Below are positions 1 to 8,300 of a DNA stretch of 64,000 nt, one piece after another. Position 1 is the stretch's first letter. Each line of letters begins with the position of its first letter. The stretch is from the NCBI RefSeq assembly GCF_016746095.1, contig NZ_JAERTY010000006.1:55323-119322 (forward strand). The letters run 5' to 3'. The stretch comes from Sphingobacterium faecale (lineage in GTDB: Bacteria; Bacteroidota; Bacteroidia; Sphingobacteriales; Sphingobacteriaceae). A program made the translations under genes and the position numbers. The notes under the pieces are model-generated. The model was not told the DNA's origin, ran no database searches, and was given only the letters and a program-made list of their open reading frames with translations.

Positions 1-354
1 TTCAATACTACCATAGCTCAATCGAGTCTGTTTGCTTTTGCGAGTACACGTACTGCAATGTATTTTGCTGTGGGCAGTGTCTTGTATGCGTATGATTACA
101 ACCCCGGCAATGAGCGGATTGTTCTTATAAAAGATTTTGGAGAGGAGATTACCATGCTTCATGCGGATATTCAGGCCAGTACTACCAGTTTAGACCTGTA
201 TGTGGCCACGTACAGTCCGCAGGCACAAGGGACGATCCGTAAGATGGTACTCCAAAATAATACCAATACAATCGAGTTGAAAGAGGATCAAGAGGCCGTT
301 TGGTCGGGTTTATCGAAGATCAAGACGATGAGCTGGAGAAATACTACACACTAA
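1..354 (+). CDS. PKD-like family surface lipoprotein, C-terminal part only (locus 0)
   Basis: The reading frame is open from the first base and ends at a TAA at 352-354, giving 117 visible residues. The protein therefore begins outside the window, and the ATG at 58 is an internal methionine. The text (VLYAYDYNPGNERIVLIKDFG, later an acidic stretch and a KIKTMSW-type end) matches the C-terminal thirds of the three full PKD-like lipoproteins downstream. All of them have a K-I/V-Y-x-Y/R repeat followed by a description of how values change. The gene stands 12 bases before a thioredoxin-fold gene, as in locus A. Its role is inferred to be an accessory surface lipoprotein of a SusC/SusD importer whose other genes lie to the left. 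The family call rests on this similarity and gene order. Confidence 0.72.
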   Translation, partial: FNTTIAQSSLFAFASTRTAMYFAVGSVLYAYDYNPGNERIVLIKDFGEEITMLHADIQASTTSLDLYVATYSPQAQGTIRKMVLQNNTNTIELKEDQEAVWSGLSKIKTMSWRNTTH

Positions 355-366
355 ATTTAAAAAACA

Positions 367-1797
367 ATGAACAAACTACTATTTTGGATATATATTATCT
401 GTTGCCCCCTATTGACGGTAGCGCAGCAGCAACCGCTTCAGGTTCTTACTTCTTATCAGGATGCGCTGACGGCGGCCAGGAAGAGCAACAAATTGATCTT
501 TATCGATTTTTATACAACCTGGTGCGGTCCCTGTAAGACGATGGACAAGGAGGTGTTTACTGATGGTGCGGTCAGCACTTATATGAATAAAAATTTTTTG
601 ACAGTCAAAATCGATGCCGAGAAAGGAGAGGGCATAGCGCTGGCAAAGCAGTACAAAGTAAGAGCTTATCCGACTTTTGTCGTTTTGGATGGGCAGGAAG
701 TCGAGAGATTCCGATTCTCCGGTGCTCAGCCGGCACAAGAATTTTTAGAGACTTTAGCGAAAAACCTGGATCCAGCCCGTCAGCCTGCTGCGCTGGCACA
801 ACGTTACGAAAAGGGAGAGCGCACACCTGCACTGATCAATGATTATGTACTTGAAATTATGAGGAGCGGTGACGAGAAAAAGGGCTTTGAAATCGTTAAT
901 GATTATTTCGGAAAATTGAGTGCCGATGAAAAAACGGATCCGGTCAATCTGTTTTTATACCAACGTTATGCTTTGGATATCAATGATGTCAAAGCGAAGT
1001 ATTTGATAGCCCACAAAGAGGCGTTTGCCAAGCGGATCGGAGCGGAGCAGGCCAATGCATTGGTGTATCGTTTTGTTCGTTCGGCTCTTATTCCCTATGC
1101 CAACGGATACTATGTGAAAGAGAATAAATACGATGAGGCGACTTATCTATCGTTAAAGAAAACACTGGCCGAAGTCACATTGCCCGATAGCTTAGGAATA
1201 GGAGCACTGCTAAAGATAGCAGATGCTCAGGTCACCGCTCAGCCATCGGTAATAATGGATGCCTATGCGTCTGAATTTCCTAAGATTACTAAGAGCGATC
1301 GCTTTCTGATGATGCTGCGGATGGGCGCTTTTAAAGATGATCGAGTGCTGGCAGACCGAGCGAAGGCACTGATTACAGCTTATATATCAGAGTCTGAAGG
1401 CAATTCGGTAGACATGTTGAAACGTATACTGTTCGAACTGGAAGAAAAAGGTCCATCGATCAATTTTCAACAGCTTAGTTATCAAGAAGCTTTAAGTAAA
1501 GCTAAAAGTGAAGGTAAGTTGGTTTTTATCGATTGCTTTACCGATTGGTGTGGCCCCTGTAAATGGTTAGATGAAAACACATTTAGAGATCCTGGCACTG
1601 TCAAATACTTTGACGCCAACTTTATTAATTTAAAAATCGACATGGAGAAGGGAGAAGGCATAGCGTTATTAAAAAAATTTGGGGTGACTTCTTTTCCAAC
1701 GATGCTTTTTATCAATGGAGAAGGTACTATCCTGCACAAGGTGACTGGCGCACTACCTGCAGAAAAGCTGATGAAAGAAACGACAGCTCTTCAGTAG
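367..1797 (+). CDS. Secreted protein with two thioredoxin domains (locus 0)
   Basis: This 476-residue protein starts with a signal peptide (about residues 1-19, ending TVAQ) and carries two thioredoxin folds. The first has its CGPC at residues 53-56 and a cis-proline loop (YPTF) near 106. The second has CGPC at 395-398 and a cis-proline loop (FPTM) near 448. Both copies are followed by a lysine and share the KIDxEKGEGIAL segment, so they look like an internal duplication. They are separated by about 250 helical residues without cysteine motifs. It is probably a periplasmic disulfide reductase or isomerase. It begins 12 bases after the PKD-like gene of locus 0 and is likely co-transcribed with it, as in locus A. 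The substrate is unknown. Confidence 0.85.
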   Translation: MNKLLFWIYIICCPLLTVAQQQPLQVLTSYQDALTAARKSNKLIFIDFYTTWCGPCKTMDKEVFTDGAVSTYMNKNFLTVKIDAEKGEGIALAKQYKVRAYPTFVVLDGQEVERFRFSGAQPAQEFLETLAKNLDPARQPAALAQRYEKGERTPALINDYVLEIMRSGDEKKGFEIVNDYFGKLSADEKTDPVNLFLYQRYALDINDVKAKYLIAHKEAFAKRIGAEQANALVYRFVRSALIPYANGYYVKENKYDEATYLSLKKTLAEVTLPDSLGIGALLKIADAQVTAQPSVIMDAYASEFPKITKSDRFLMMLRMGAFKDDRVLADRAKALITAYISESEGNSVDMLKRILFELEEKGPSINFQQLSYQEALSKAKSEGKLVFIDCFTDWCGPCKWLDENTFRDPGTVKYFDANFINLKIDMEKGEGIALLKKFGVTSFPTMLFINGEGTILHKVTGALPAEKLMKETTALQ

Positions 1798-1826
1798 ACG
1801 AGGACTCTTGATCTTTTGGATTGTTT

Positions 1827-1857
1827 AATTGCCCCTACAGCAGATGTAGGGGCAATT
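1827..1857 (+). terminator. Intrinsic terminator after locus 0
   Basis: A 13-base arm (AATTGCCCCTACA) is followed by the loop GCAGA and its exact complement, 30 bases after the thioredoxin stop codon. The T-run after it is short (TTCTT), so termination is likely but not textbook. It closes the first locus. Confidence 0.7.
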
Positions 1858-1882
1858 CTTGTATCTATCGGATGATTATATT

Positions 1883-2072
1883 TCGTTTCCTGTAAATTTA
1901 CAGATCGTCAAGATATTTAAGGATATGGGGATATCGAACGGTACGGAACTGGCATAAAGCGCGTCCTGTAGCTTATGGTCTGTCAGAGTCAGAGTTTAAG
2001 TCTATGCAAGGTTTTTTTGTCCGACTATCTTGCCGTGAAGAATTCCTGAAGCCGTACTGCGCGATTAATTGA
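1883..2072 (+). pseudogene. Degraded C-terminus of a RecG-like/AlbA_2 ATP-binding regulator
   Basis: No intact frame exists here, but three frame-shifted pieces in order read as the end of the COG2865 (RecG-like, AlbA_2 plus C-terminal ATPase-like) family. They are IVKIFKDMG at 1904-1930, then DIERYGTGIKRVL at 1930-1968, then AYGLSESEFKSMQGFFVRLS at about 1972-2031, and the frame stops at 2070-2072. The IERYGTGIKR box, the YGLxEPEF box and the final GFFVRL strand are the usual closing motifs of this family. At least two frameshifts separate the pieces, and the N-terminal four fifths are gone. The call comes from motif recognition and needs a translated search. Confidence 0.6.
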
Positions 2073-2123
2073 TCTCTAAGTAACACTCGGTATTTCTTTT
2101 TTTAAACTACTACCGTTTCAAAT

Positions 2124-2498
2124 TTACTCCTGTGGGACATGTTGTTGGCTTTTTCGCATGATGAATACAATACCGTCCAATGCGCCTGCATTGGTGGAGT
2201 GCGGGTGTTGTTTTGCTATGGTCTCTACCAGTTCGAAGTTCTTTTCTGCCATATAGTTGAGTATCGCTGCGTGCGATTCTTTGTTGTATAGCTCGTCAGA
2301 GAGACGGTTGCCCTCTTCCTGCTGCTCGGGCGTATCGCCGAGGTCAACATTTACCTTTAGCTTTTTTGATAGGGTTTTATTGCTCACAGTCACATAAGCA
2401 TATGTAGTCGATGTTTTAGAGCTAGTTGCTTTCTGTTCTTGCGCCAAAGCGGTAAAGCCAATCGTCGTCGTTAGGAGTATTAATAGTAGTCTTTTCAT
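2124..2498 (-). CDS. Small secreted protein of unknown function
   Basis: This 124-residue product has a clear signal peptide (MKRLLLILLTTTIGFTALAQ, cleavage near residue 19-20). A threonine- and serine-rich spacer and a compact domain of about 90 residues follow. The domain contains a V-T-V-S-N-K-T strand, a stretch of charged helix and a C-terminal part ending in IVFIMRK. No cysteines occur in the mature part, so it is not a lipoprotein and has no disulfides. I do not recognise the family. It is transcribed towards locus 0 and stands alone, with gene remnants on both sides, so the neighbourhood gives no functional hint. Confidence 0.6.
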   Translation of the reverse strand: MKRLLLILLTTTIGFTALAQEQKATSSKTSTTYAYVTVSNKTLSKKLKVNVDLGDTPEQQEEGNRLSDELYNKESHAAILNYMAEKNFELVETIAKQHPHSTNAGALDGIVFIMRKSQQHVPQE

Positions 2499-2898
2499 GC
2501 CTGTTTTTGTATATAGTGTCTATGATAATAATTTAACTGTTTTTCTTCGTTCTCTCCGGAGTATTTATGAACGATACATTCGTCAGGTCTAGCTCCGGTC
2601 TTTTAGTTCGTATCCAACATCCCATCAGGGATTATGACCTCTTGAATAGATTTTGACATAATTTGCAATTGGTATCTTAGTTTATATAAGTTCTTGCATT
2701 TTGTCGGGCCTTAAGTTTCCTTTTACTTATTGGGTCTAAAAATAGAAAGCACCATCCGATGTTCTTGTACGAATCAATTGGTGAAATATATTACATGAAG
2801 ATAATAAGTTTATGAGATATAATCAATTTCGGGATATTAGCACGATTGTATCCTTATTCATGTGTGCAATGGTTGTTAAACCATTTTATAATCAAATC
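2499..2898. other. 400-base A+T-rich intergenic region
   Basis: I see no open frame with protein-like composition, no RNA gene and no clear terminator here. It must contain the promoter of the small secreted protein on the minus strand, but no perfect TAnnTTTG element was found in the expected place. It adjoins a cluster of gene fragments and may be decayed coding sequence. Confidence 0.5.
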
Positions 2899-2982
2899 AT
2901 GAAAAGAATAATCTATATTTTATTTGCTGTACTAGGCATAGGTGTACAGTCTGGCAAAGCACAGGAAATTGTAAAACAATAA
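2899..2982 (+). pseudogene. Orphan signal peptide, truncated secreted-protein gene
   Basis: An ATG opens 27 codons that form a typical Bacteroidota signal peptide (MKRIIYILFAVLGIGVQSG, then KAQEIVKQ) and then stop at a TAA. The stop lies inside sequence that, on the other strand, encodes the end of a DUF1016 fragment. The most economical reading is that a rearrangement joined the first about 25 codons of a secreted protein to foreign sequence. The original gene cannot be identified. Confidence 0.55.
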
Positions 2983-3267
2983 GTCCATATAGAAATCTTC
3001 ATTGTCCACCTGAAGATGGTATTGGTTGCCTAAATAAGCAAAGCATTTTCCAAGTTCGAGCAATAGTCTTCGGATTTCACTAATTATTGCTTTTTCCATG
3101 TCGCGCTCTTGCACATTCTCACTTAAACTTAAGAAATCAAAGACATAAGGGTTTCTCAACGTCTGCTTGGCTAGGTTAGATTGGATCTTAGGAAGTGTTT
3201 CGTCAAAATTGGTGATGGCCTGTCCCTGTCGTTCGTGAAGTTTGCTTTCTATTTGTACTACCCTCTT
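2968..3267 (-). pseudogene. DUF1016 (YhcG-type PD-(D/E)XK nuclease) fragment
   Basis: An open frame on the minus strand (2932-3423) is family-like only in its middle, about residues 53-152. That stretch reads QIESKLHERQGQAITNF, LPKIQSNLAKQTLRNPYVFD, FLLELG-like LLLELGKCFAYLGNQYHL and DFYMDLLFYN. These are the signature segments of DUF1016 proteins just before and into the nuclease core. The homology ends at LLFYN, exactly where the antisense of an unrelated signal peptide begins, so the catalytic lysine strand is missing. The N-terminal DUF1016 domain is also missing, because the upstream part of the frame is antisense to alcohol dehydrogenase sequence. Intact members act as restriction- or toxin-like nucleases, so this is a non-functional remnant. 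Confidence 0.7.
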
Positions 3268-3313
3268 TCCACAGGTAGCTCCAGACCTATTATAGGGTGT
3301 TACGCGATATCCG

Positions 3314-3490
3314 TCAATCTGCATATGTAGGTGTACCCATAAGGTGGTCGCGCGCTGCCATATCGGTGTGGCAGGTCCCTGATGCGATAATTCTGACGAG
3401 TACCTCATCGCTCTTGGGAGCATCGAGTTGCATTTTTTCGAGATCGAAAGATCCTCCTTTTTGCTTAGCCACAGCTGCTGTTATTTCCAT
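3314..3490 (-). pseudogene. N-terminal fragment of a zinc-type NAD(P)-dependent alcohol dehydrogenase
   Basis: Starting at an ATG at 3488-3490, the minus strand encodes MEITAAVAKQKGGSFDLEK, then DEVLVRIIASGTCHTDMAAR. This is the N-terminus of medium-chain zinc alcohol dehydrogenases, including the catalytic zinc ligand cysteine and the CHTD box. The frame is lost after about 58 residues, before the GHE motif that should follow. About 300 residues are absent. It directly adjoins the DUF1016 remnant, with which it shares no frame. Confidence 0.7.
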
Positions 3491-3562
3491 AGTTATTTGT
3501 GTTTTAATGACGTTATAATTAGTAAACAGAAAGGAGATAGACATTGTTTGGTGGTGGTTTCT

Positions 3563-3570
3563 TATCTTTG
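3563..3570 (+). promoter_or_regulatory. -7 promoter element of locus A sigma gene
   Basis: TATCTTTG is a perfect match to the Bacteroidota -7 consensus TAnnTTTG. It lies 22 bases before the chosen ATG of the sigma gene, which would give a short leader of about 15 bases. A TTG at 3544-3546 is a possible but imperfectly spaced -33 element. Confidence 0.55.
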
Positions 3571-3592
3571 TGGTTATCTATTCGGTTTTGAT

Positions 3593-4156
3593 ATGGCTAA
3601 AGCAATTGTTGACCCTTCTTGGATTGATAGGTTGGCGGCTGGTGATCAGCAGGCTTTTGCCGATTTTTATGAACACTACTGGCAACCGGTATATAACAAA
3701 GTATATCGCAAAATCCAACAGGTCGAGGCCACAGAGGATATCGTACATGACTTGTTTCTGAGTATCTGGAAAAATAGAAGCCGAATTCATGAGGTACTGA
3801 ACATGTCCGCTTATTTAATGAGCGGCGCTCGATACTTGACTTTCAAGTACCTCGATAAAGAAAAAAAGAAGTATGTAGAAATTGATAATATGGAGCAGGT
3901 ATTACCTGAGCCTCCCCTAGAAGATAGGCTTCACTACCGGTATATTCTTGATCTTATCCACGAAGAGATTGAAAATTTGCCTGAAAAGTGTAAACTTATA
4001 TTTAAAGAAAGTCGATTCAACCACAAAACAATTGATGAAATAGCGGTGGAATATGGGTTGTCTAAGAGTACTGTTGAAAATCAAATCAACAAAGCGATAA
4101 AAAGAATCCGTCTGAAAACCAGAGGGTTTTATACATTTCTCCATTTTTACGTATAA
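3593..4156 (+). CDS. ECF RNA polymerase sigma factor (locus A)
   Basis: This is a 187-residue sigma-70 family protein of the Bacteroidota FecI-like type. Region 2 (about residues 12-80) contains the DLF/SIWKNR box (EDIVHDLFLSIWKNR) that binds core polymerase and the -10 DNA. Region 4 (about 120-175) contains a helix-turn-helix (TIDEIAVEYGLSKSTVENQI). The frame is open further upstream, but the first 55 codons have signal-less, cysteine-rich text. The ATG at 3593 follows a TAnnTTTG element, so I start there. The FecR gene begins 73 bases downstream. The factor is inferred to activate locus A when its anti-sigma partner is triggered by the SusC receptor. Confidence 0.93.
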   Translation: MAKAIVDPSWIDRLAAGDQQAFADFYEHYWQPVYNKVYRKIQQVEATEDIVHDLFLSIWKNRSRIHEVLNMSAYLMSGARYLTFKYLDKEKKKYVEIDNMEQVLPEPPLEDRLHYRYILDLIHEEIENLPEKCKLIFKESRFNHKTIDEIAVEYGLSKSTVENQINKAIKRIRLKTRGFYTFLHFYV

Positions 4157-4229
4157 ATTTTACTTTCCGCGTAGGTGCTTATCTTATTTGGGGTCACTAT
4201 AAATGTAAGTAACCCGAAAAATAAGTTAT

Positions 4230-5351
4230 ATGCCGCTTTCTGAAAAAAATAAAAATATATTCAAGGCTTACTTTAAAGGATTTGAAAGTAAAGAAGAATG
4301 GTCTGACCTGAGCAGTTGGTTTGATGCTGAAGAGGACGGGTTGTCTGCAGATCCTGCGCAACAAGAGCAGAGTCGATCAAGGATACGTACGCGATTGTTG
4401 GCTAATATAGAAAAGGACAAATCTCCGCTACGAAGGGTGTATATGCGACCGGCAATACAGGTTGCTGCGGGTATAGCCGTCGTATTTTCTGCTGCTTGGG
4501 GTTACTTGCACTATACAACCAACTATGTCTTCCGTGAACTGGATGGCGCCACAATAGCACAGATTAAACCTATAAAAGACTCCGTTAAACTGACTTTTGA
4601 AGATGGCAAAGTGGTGTTTCTATCTACGGATAGCGGTGTGAACCAAGCGGTGGGCGAGGCACAACGTATCGTAGATGGAGAGCTTATCTATAATAGCTCG
4701 TCCGATAGAATCGTAAATAATGTTGTAAATACACCTAAAGGGAACATATTTAGGATAAGTCTGCCCGATGGTACTAAAGTATGGATGAATGCAAAAAGTG
4801 TGCTTTCATTTCCTTCGAGATTTGTGGGGGAAGAACGGCAGGTGCATTTACAAGGGGAGGCCTATTTTGAAGTCGCTAAAGATGATAAGCAGCCTTTTGT
4901 GGTGACTTTTGCTGATCAAAAGGTGAGGGTGTTGGGTACCCACTTTAACATATCGGCATATGATGCTGCGGTGCAGCGTACCACGTTGATGGAAGGGCGC
5001 GTGGAGGTTGAGAAAGGTAAGGAGACGGTGTCCTTATTGCCCAATGAACAGGTCGTAGCTTTAGGGAATAAGATGGTAAAGAGATCGGTCGAAGCAGCAG
5101 AATATATGGCTTGGAAAGATGGTTCTTTTGTGTTTCATAACGCTACTCCTAATGAAATCATGCAGCAATTGGCACTTTGGTATGACTTGCAGATTAAAAC
5201 TGATGAATCTGGAGCCAAAGAGCGGTTCAGTGGTAAAATAAGTAAAGAAATGGATCTCGCTAAAGTATTGGAAGTATTGGAAGTAGCGGATATCCATTTT
5301 AAGATCTCAGAAAATAAGTTGAGACATAAAGAGATCGAGCGTCGTAAATAA
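4230..5351 (+). CDS. FecR-family anti-sigma factor (locus A)
   Basis: This 373-residue protein has a cytoplasmic N-terminus that would hold the sigma factor, one membrane helix (about residues 75-90), a periplasmic FecR domain (about 165-260) and a C-terminal DUF4974 domain (about 300-365). The FecR domain contains LPDGTKVWMNAKSVLSFPSR and GEAYFEVAKD, both diagnostic of the family. DUF4974 resembles the STN fold and is thought to receive the signal from the SusC signalling domain. The gene lies between sigma and susC, 35 bases before susC, as is usual for such triads. Confidence 0.93.
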   Translation: MPLSEKNKNIFKAYFKGFESKEEWSDLSSWFDAEEDGLSADPAQQEQSRSRIRTRLLANIEKDKSPLRRVYMRPAIQVAAGIAVVFSAAWGYLHYTTNYVFRELDGATIAQIKPIKDSVKLTFEDGKVVFLSTDSGVNQAVGEAQRIVDGELIYNSSSDRIVNNVVNTPKGNIFRISLPDGTKVWMNAKSVLSFPSRFVGEERQVHLQGEAYFEVAKDDKQPFVVTFADQKVRVLGTHFNISAYDAAVQRTTLMEGRVEVEKGKETVSLLPNEQVVALGNKMVKRSVEAAEYMAWKDGSFVFHNATPNEIMQQLALWYDLQIKTDESGAKERFSGKISKEMDLAKVLEVLEVADIHFKISENKLRHKEIERRK

Positions 5352-5386
5352 TCATTTTTAATCACATAATTAACTTAACTAACCTA

Positions 5387-8300
5387 ATGCAAGAGTACAG
5401 TGAAGCTCGCCCAATAGAATTGGGGCGGGAAGAGACCCTCGCAGCAATGCCGGTCAAAAAAGCACGAGCGCAAGCAGAATTTTTAGGTAATAGCACGAAG
5501 TTGTCTACAACAAAGAGCAGTTGGAAGATACGTCTTTCTGTTGTGTTGCTGTCGACGGCCTTGTTGCAGTTGCCTATGTCTATCCACGCACAAAAAATTA
5601 CATTGGATTTGAAGGACGCATCTATTAAGCAGATATTCCAGCAGGTGGAAAAGCAATCTGGATATAGTTTTTTCTATAAGGATGTGGATGTAGCCAATTT
5701 CAAGAAAAGAGGGGTGTCTTTTAGCAATACCAATTTGAACCAAGTGCTGGAATCCATATTGACACCGTATGGATTGGATTACGAGATCGTGAATAAAACG
5801 GTCGTTATCAAAAAGATGGTTGTTTCAGGAGGGAGAAATAAGACGTCTGTAAATGTTGCTCAGGTACAGCAGTACCGAGGGCAGATCTTGAATGAGCAGG
5901 GAAAGGGCATGCCGGGAGTAAACGTGCGCCTGAAATCAAAACCATCGGTGGCGGTGACTACGCAGAAGGACGGATCCTTTGTATTACCGAGTGGAGAAGC
6001 TGGTGAGGTATTGGTGGTGTCTTATCTTGGCTATGAGACACGCGAAGTGATATTGGAAGGCACGGATAAGGTGGTGCGTATTACGTTGAAGAGTAAGGAA
6101 AACGAGGTCGAGGAGGTCATCATTACAGGAATGATGGAGCGTCGGAAGGAGACCTTTACGGGAGCTACTTCATCTTTTAATGGTGAAGAACTCAAGGCGG
6201 TCTCCAATACCAATGTATTGCAGTCGTTGAAGACATTGGATCCTTCATTTTTGATCATGGAGAATAATCTTGCGGGAGGAAATCCTAATGCCTTGCCTAC
6301 GATTGAGCTCCGTGGGCAGACTAGTATTTCGACGGAAGCACTGCGTGACGAGTTCTCCTCGGATCCAAACCAGCCTTTATTTATATTAGATGGTTTTGAG
6401 ACTTCGCTGAAGACAATCGTGGATCTGGACATCAACCGTATCGCTTCGGTGACGTTATTAAAGGATGCCGCCTCTACTGCGGCGTACGGTTCCCGTGCCT
6501 CCAATGGAGTGGTAGTTATCGAAACGATTAGACCTAAAGCAGGGGAACTGATTTTCAATTACACGACGGATGGGAATATACAGTTTCCAGATCTGTCGGG
6601 TTACAATATGATGAATGCTACCGAGAAAATCGAGTTCGAACGTCTTTCTGGAAGGTTTACAAGGCATTATCGCAATGATAACTGGGAAAAACAGGAAAAG
6701 CTAGATTCCTTATATTCATTTTATCAGAAGGAATTGGCCCGTGGTGTAAATACGTACTGGTTGAGCGAACCGCTGCAGACTAGTTTTTCGCAACGGCACT
6801 CGTTGATGGTGAGTGGGGGAGAAAATGCGCTGACCTATTCTATAGGCGGGGATTATAAATACTATAACGGTGTGATGAAAGGTTCGGGGGGTAAGAACTG
6901 GGGCGCTCGTCTGAATCTTGGCTACCGGGCAGGAAAAATTAATATTATTAATCAGCTCTATTTGAGTGGTTATGAGCAAAGGGAGTCGCCTTATGGAGCA
7001 TTCTCCACTTGGGTCAATACGAATCCTTATTACGAGAAAAAAGATGCTTCCGAACGGTATCTTGCAGAACTTAAGCAATATGAAACGACGGAAACAACGT
7101 ATATTCATAATCCGTTGTACGCCACTACACTGAGTAATTTTGATCGGTCCAATAATTTTGATCTGACCAATAACTTTAAGGCGATCTATCAGCTCAATAG
7201 CGATCTAAGGTTGGAGTCGTCTATACAAGTCAAAAAATTTAATACAAAGTCGGAGAGATTTCTTTCGCCATTGGATCTGAGTTTTGATAAGACAGCCATA
7301 TTGCAACGAGGGTCATTACGGTCAAGAAATAGGGAATCTTTTGGTTATACGGCCAATGTGGGAGCACAGTATGGAAAGACATTTGGTCAACATTTGGTCA
7401 ATGGGGTGTTACGGTTTGAAGTGAGTGACTTGAATAATACCAGCGCAGGTTTTTTTGCTGTAGGATTTCCGACCAATAGTAACGGTAATCCGCGATTTGC
7501 CTACGGATATGCGCCTAACGGTAGGCCGGAAGCTTCATCGAGCGTCAGTCGTCGGAATTCTATTGTGAGTTCTTTTAACTATTCGTACGATCGACGTTAT
7601 AATGCCGATCTATCCCTGACCTATGATGGCTCGACTTCCTTCGGAACCAATAATGTGTACTCGCCTTTCTTTTCGGCGGGACTGAGCTGGAACTTGAATC
7701 AGGAAGAGTTTTTGAAAGAACTGACATGGGTAGACTTATTACGTCTGCGGGCGAATATAGGCCTCACCGGAAATCAGAGTTTTGCCAGCTATACTTCAAT
7801 CAGTACTTATGATTATTATAAAGACTATAATTATTCGGGACAAGGATTGTATCTGTCTTCGCTGGGCAACCCAGACCTGCAGTGGCAGAGTACGAGACAG
7901 ACGAGCATCGGACTCGATGCCAATTTGCTGAAGAACAGGGTGTCATTACAGATCAATGCCTATCGTAAGGTTACGGATCCGCTTGTTGTCGGTATCACCT
8001 TACCACCTTCGACGGCCCTGTCCAATTATCCGATAAATGCAGGAGCGCTGACGGTTGAAGGTGTAGAACTTATTACGCGTTATTCACCGGTTTATAGGCC
8101 TTCAGAACGCGTTGTATGGACCTTGGGGCTCACATCATCTACGGTTAAGGAAACCTATTCTGGCTTTGGTAATGTGTTGGAAACATTGAATAAGAGCCTG
8201 CGTGATAGTCGTACTTTGATGAAGTATCGAGATGGCGGATCGCCAAACGATATATGGGCTGTGCCTTCGTTGGGTATAGATCCGGCTACAGGTAATGAGA

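Noticed and set aside
58..354. A separate gene beginning at ATG 58
   Set aside because: The same frame is open from base 1 with matching text, so the ATG is internal to a gene cut by the window edge.
2932..3423. An intact 163-residue minus-strand protein
   Set aside because: Only the middle 100 residues look like a protein family. The two ends are antisense to an alcohol dehydrogenase fragment and to a signal peptide, so the open frame is an accident of a rearrangement.
3428..3592. 55-residue N-terminal extension of the locus A sigma factor
   Set aside because: It is cysteine-rich text unlike sigma factors, overlaps the dehydrogenase remnant on the other strand, and contains a perfect -7 promoter box.
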